From: Peptococcaceae bacterium
GTDB taxonomy: Bacteria; Bacillota; Desulfitobacteriia; Desulfitobacteriales; Desulfitobacteriaceae
Reading direction: 5' to 3'
Assembly (NCBI GenBank): GCA_031289815.1
Contig: JAITOS010000006.1
Coordinates: forward strand, 1-8,892
DNA length: 8,892 nucleotides
Shown here: in pieces, positions 7,063-8,892 of the stretch
How positions within the stretch are numbered: the stretch's first letter is position 1
How the letters are laid out: the number at the start of each line of letters is the position of its first letter
Program-made: the position numbers and the translations under genes
Notes under the pieces: model-generated
Database searches by the model: none
Told to the model about the DNA's origin: nothing
Seen by the model: only the letters and a program-made list of their open reading frames with translations

Positions 7063-8052
7063 TCAAAATTCCTCATAGTACCCCGTTTGCGACAGGTCGT
7101 AGCCGCCCATCATTTCCAGATTGGACTTAAATTCCGCAGAGGGGACATAGGACAAGATTTCCCGGATCGCGGGCAGATGACGGTCGGAAAGCCGGAAAAC
7201 GAGATCGTACCATTCCAACTGGAGCGGGATGAAGTCAACGCCGGGAATGTTGGCAGCGCCGTACTCACAGCCGCAGCCGACGTCGGCCCCGCCTTTGGCG
7301 ACCGTGCTGGCGCATACCAGATGAGAGGTCGATTCCCGCTTATAGCCGCTGATCTCCGCCGCCCGGAGCCGCAATTTATCCAGTTTCTGATCCAGCAATA
7401 TGCGCGTCCCGCTCCCCTTTTCGCGGTTGATGAGCGTGATATCCGGCCGCGCCAAATCCTGCCAAGCTTGAATATTCAGCGGATTCCCTTTGGTGACATA
7501 GAAGCCTTGCCTTCGTCCGGCTAAACGCAGTACGCCGACCGGAATCCCCGGCAGTAAGCGGCGGATAAAGGGATAATTGTAGGAATCCGTTTCGCTATCC
7601 CACAGGTGGGCGGCGGTGATCGATACCTTGCCATAGTACAGGGCGTACAAACCGTTGTAGCTGCCCATATAGGAACGGAGTACGGAGGAAGAGCCAAGCT
7701 CTACGGCGGAAATTCTGCTCACCAGAAGATCAAGACAGAGGTCCTGCCCGCATATGATGACGGAAGCCGGTTCGGAGGCGTCGCCAAGATCCGGATCATC
7801 ACTGGCGACCGGAGCTTCTCCCCGCGTCGCGTTTAGCGCCGTCTGTCGGCTTTGAGAGGCTTGGGAAAACGGCAACGCTCTTGTCTCCTTGCTGAAACGC
7901 AAATACTCATTGATATCCGTTTGCGAAACGCGCACCTGTTTGCCGACCTTGGAAGACGGCAGTTCTCCGCGCTTGATCAATTCGTAAACGGTGTATTTTT
8001 TAATTTTAAGCTGCTTCGCGACGTCTTCCGCAGTCAGAAGCGTTGTTTCCAT
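7063..8052 (-). CDS. Transcriptional regulator: excisionase-type HTH fused to PBP-like sensor domain
   Basis: This 329-residue protein carries an excisionase/MerR-like HTH_17 domain at residues about 4-52 (LTAEDVAKQLKIKKYTVYEL, then RGELPSSKVGKQVRVS). A polar linker (53-96) leads to a substrate-binding-protein-like domain at about 97-305. This is the PBP_like (PF12727) family also found attached to molybdopterin proteins. Supporting motifs are GSYNGLYAL, AAHLWD, GFYVTKGNP and INREKGSGTRILLD (207-220). Relatives are often near molybdate, tungstate or oxyanion genes, but nothing here identifies the ligand. The usual GLGI-like pocket motif reads GCGC here (Cys260 and Cys262), which is unusual. 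The start at ATG 8052 is chosen because AAGGTGG lies 8 bases upstream; GTG 8064 and ATG 8058 overlap or crowd that site. The gene converges on glmM and is divergent from rplU, so its target may be itself or distant genes. Confidence 0.85.
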   Translation of the reverse strand: METTLLTAEDVAKQLKIKKYTVYELIKRGELPSSKVGKQVRVSQTDINEYLRFSKETRALPFSQASQSRQTALNATRGEAPVASDDPDLGDASEPASVIICGQDLCLDLLVSRISAVELGSSSVLRSYMGSYNGLYALYYGKVSITAAHLWDSETDSYNYPFIRRLLPGIPVGVLRLAGRRQGFYVTKGNPLNIQAWQDLARPDITLINREKGSGTRILLDQKLDKLRLRAAEISGYKRESTSHLVCASTVAKGGADVGCGCEYGAANIPGVDFIPLQLEWYDLVFRLSDRHLPAIREILSYVPSAEFKSNLEMMGGYDLSQTGYYEEF

Positions 8053-8083
8053 GTGCATACCCACCTTGAGAATTTCTGGGAGG

Positions 8084-8107
8084 ATAAGTCTGCTTATTTT
8101 GACTTAT
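8084..8107. promoter_or_regulatory. Candidate operator (inverted repeat) upstream of the HTH-PBP regulator
   Basis: ATAAGTC and GACTTAT form a perfect 7-bp inverted repeat separated by 10 bases, and CTTATT recurs as a direct repeat with a 10-base period (8093-8098 and 8103-8108), about one helical turn. The element lies 31 bases upstream of the regulator start codon, between a possible promoter and its ribosome binding site. That is a typical position for autorepression. Binding by the regulator itself is inference. Confidence 0.4.
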
Positions 8108-8116
8108 TCACATACT

Positions 8117-8145
8117 AGCTTAGCACGTTAAAATAGTGGATGCAA
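8117..8145 (-). promoter_or_regulatory. Weak candidate promoter of the HTH-PBP regulator
   Basis: On the minus strand TTGCAT (8145-8140) is separated by exactly 17 bases from TAAGCT (8122-8117). The -35 is fair and the -10 poor, matching only three of six consensus positions. It would place the transcription start within or just before the inverted repeat at 8084-8107, which fits a repressor-controlled promoter. Confidence 0.3.
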
Positions 8146-8238
8146 TAAAAATTTCGCTAAATGCGCCAAATAAAGCGGAGTGGAAGCGGAGAAGCGCCAG
8201 GGCGGGCGGCGCGGGGATGACGGCAAAGAAGGCTGAAT

Positions 8239-8268
8239 TTGACAAAACCAAGTATCTAATGATAAAAT
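8239..8268 (+). promoter_or_regulatory. Sigma-70/sigma-A promoter of rplU-rpmA
   Basis: A perfect -35 TTGACA (8239-8244) is followed after 18 bases by TAAAAT (8263-8268). Transcription would start near 8275 and give a leader of about 130 bases before rplU. The 70 bases upstream (about 8165-8235) are GC-rich with a repeated AGCGGAG and no recognised gene. Confidence 0.8.
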
Positions 8269-8274
8269 GATTTA

Positions 8275-8405
8275 CCGTAGTGACTTCTCACTGCAACCGC
8301 GCGAATCAGGTATTGAACGGAGACGTTTTCGGTGCGGCGGCGTTGTCGGCGCGTCAGAAATGCTCGGCCTGCGTAGGCGAGTCTGAGATATGGGAGGTGC
8401 AGTTT
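8275..8405 (+). ncRNA. Structured 5' leader of rplU (candidate L21 leader)
   Basis: The predicted untranslated leader has two clear hairpins. The first, close to the transcription start, pairs GTAGTGA with TCACTGC around CTTC (8277-8294, one G-U pair). The second, just before the ribosome binding site, pairs TCAGA (8354-8358) with TCTGA (8382-8386), and inside it CTCG (8363-8366) with CGAG (8378-8381) and CCT with AGG, capped by GCGT. The rplU ribosome binding site GGGAGGTG begins 6 bases after the second hairpin. An L21 leader RNA is a known Bacillota element thought to allow feedback control by L21. I assign this by position and structure, not by sequence alignment. Confidence 0.5.
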
Positions 8406-8717
8406 ATGTTTGCTGTCATTGAAACAGGGGGAAAACAGTTCCGGGTGCAGGAAGGCGATACGATCGCGGTCGAAAAGCTTGACGCCGAAGTAGGGGATCA
8501 AGTGATCATTGATAAGGTATTGCTGGTTGAAAAGGACGGTTCCGTTCAGGTTGGGTCGCCGCTGGTAGAAGGCGCGGAGGTTCATCTGAAAGTGGTGGAA
8601 CACGGTCGGGGAAAGAAAATTATCGTTTTCAAGTATAAGCCCAAGAAAAATGTTCGCCGGAAGCAGGGACATCGTCAGCCGTATACGAAAGTAACGGTTG
8701 AGGCGGTGCGCGTGTAA
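8406..8717 (+). CDS. rplU: 50S ribosomal protein L21
   Basis: L21 is a large-subunit protein that binds 23S rRNA near L20. The 103-residue sequence is full length and typical: it starts MFAVIETGGKQFRVQEGD, has KVLLVEKDG and GSPLVEGAEV in the middle, and the basic KYKPKKNVRRKQGHRQ near the C-terminus that contacts rRNA and matches the L21 signature. ATG 8406 is preceded by GGAGGTG at 6 bases, and the start aligns with the conserved N-terminus; the frame stays open further upstream but that stretch is leader RNA. It is the first gene of the rplU-rpmA operon, 50 bases before rpmA. Confidence 0.98.
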   Translation: MFAVIETGGKQFRVQEGDTIAVEKLDAEVGDQVIIDKVLLVEKDGSVQVGSPLVEGAEVHLKVVEHGRGKKIIVFKYKPKKNVRRKQGHRQPYTKVTVEAVRV

Positions 8718-8767
8718 GAGAGATTTCTTAATCTATATCAAATTGAGACGTAAAGGAGATGGACTCC

Positions 8768-8892
8768 GTGGCACATAAAAAAGGGGTAGGCAGTTCCAGA
8801 AACGGTCGTGACAGCTCGGCTCAGCGCTTGGGCTTGAAGCGCGGGGACGGTCAGTTCGTGACGGCTGGCAATATCATTGTCCGTCAGCGGGG
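8768..8892 (+). CDS. rpmA: 50S ribosomal protein L27 (5' part, truncated by window end)
   Basis: The first 41 codons of L27 are present: the initiator, AHKKGVGSSRNGRDS, then QRLGLKRGDGQFVTAG and NIIVRQRG. The glycine-rich N-terminal tail reaches towards the peptidyl-transferase centre in the ribosome. GTG 8768 is chosen because AAAGGAG (8752-8758) is 9 bases upstream. An in-frame ATG at 8759 abuts that site directly and is unlikely, and a TGA at 8744 blocks any longer form. L27 therefore starts directly at its mature end, unlike the cleavable form in many Bacillota. The rest of the gene lies beyond the window. Confidence 0.97.
   Translation, partial: MAHKKGVGSSRNGRDSSAQRLGLKRGDGQFVTAGNIIVRQR

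Noticed and set aside
8217..8270. 17-codon + strand frame (ATG at 8217) before rplU
   Set aside because: It contains the rplU -35 and -10 boxes, so it would not be on the rplU transcript; no upstream promoter or conserved sequence is evident.
8280..8405. N-terminal extension of L21 in the same open frame
   Set aside because: Canonical L21 begins at MFAVIETGGKQ, which has a good ribosome binding site, and the upstream stretch forms leader hairpins.
1..8892. CRISPR arrays, tRNA/rRNA genes, insertion sequences, prophage or toxin-antitoxin modules
   Set aside because: No regularly spaced repeats, cloverleaf-like sequences, transposase or integrase motifs, or paired small ORFs with known toxin motifs were seen on either strand.

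Overview
The window is a chromosomal segment of a GC-moderate to GC-rich bacterium, almost certainly a member of the Bacillota. The core of the evidence is the cdaA-cdaR-glmM block, strong AAGGAGG-type ribosome binding sites, and a Bacillota-style rplU leader. Several details hint at a spore-forming lineage such as a sporulating Negativicutes or Clostridia-like organism: a Cys-rich YVTN-propeller protein, a YkwD-type CAP protein, and an L27 with no cleavable N-terminal extension. That finer placement is inference.

Layout, left to right. Bases 1-557 hold the end of what is probably a lasso-peptide locus: a complete B2-type leader peptidase on the + strand, closed by a near-perfect hairpin (574-598). 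Bases 654-3264 are a minus-strand island of two separately transcribed, cysteine-rich proteins. The first is a seven-bladed YVTN propeller joined to an unassigned Cys-rich beta domain, with a candidate sporulation-type promoter. The second is a secreted CAP/YkwD-family protein. A 360-base AT-rich intergenic region (3265-3624) follows and separates this island from the housekeeping operon.

Bases 3625-7053 are the conserved + strand operon cdaA-cdaR-glmM. CdaA is the membrane diadenylate cyclase that makes c-di-AMP. CdaR is its membrane-anchored YbbR-domain regulator. GlmM makes glucosamine-1-phosphate for peptidoglycan and is known in other Bacillota to bind and restrain CdaA. The operon links c-di-AMP/osmotic control to cell-wall precursor supply. 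It runs tail-to-tail, with only 9 bases between stop codons, into a minus-strand regulator (7063-8052) that joins an excisionase-type HTH to a periplasmic-binding-protein-like sensor domain.

Between the regulator and rplU are a candidate autoregulatory palindrome, a good sigma-70-type promoter (8239-8268) and a structured 5' leader. These lead into rplU (L21) and the beginning of rpmA (L27), which runs off the right edge. The prp protease gene that usually sits between these two genes in Bacillota is absent here, and L27 correspondingly starts directly at its mature N-terminus.

I found no CRISPR array, tRNA, rRNA, insertion sequence or integrase. I do not see a clearly undescribed multi-gene system inside the window. 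The leads most worth following are the lasso locus running off the left edge, the propeller/Cys-rich fusion, and the regulator with its palindrome.
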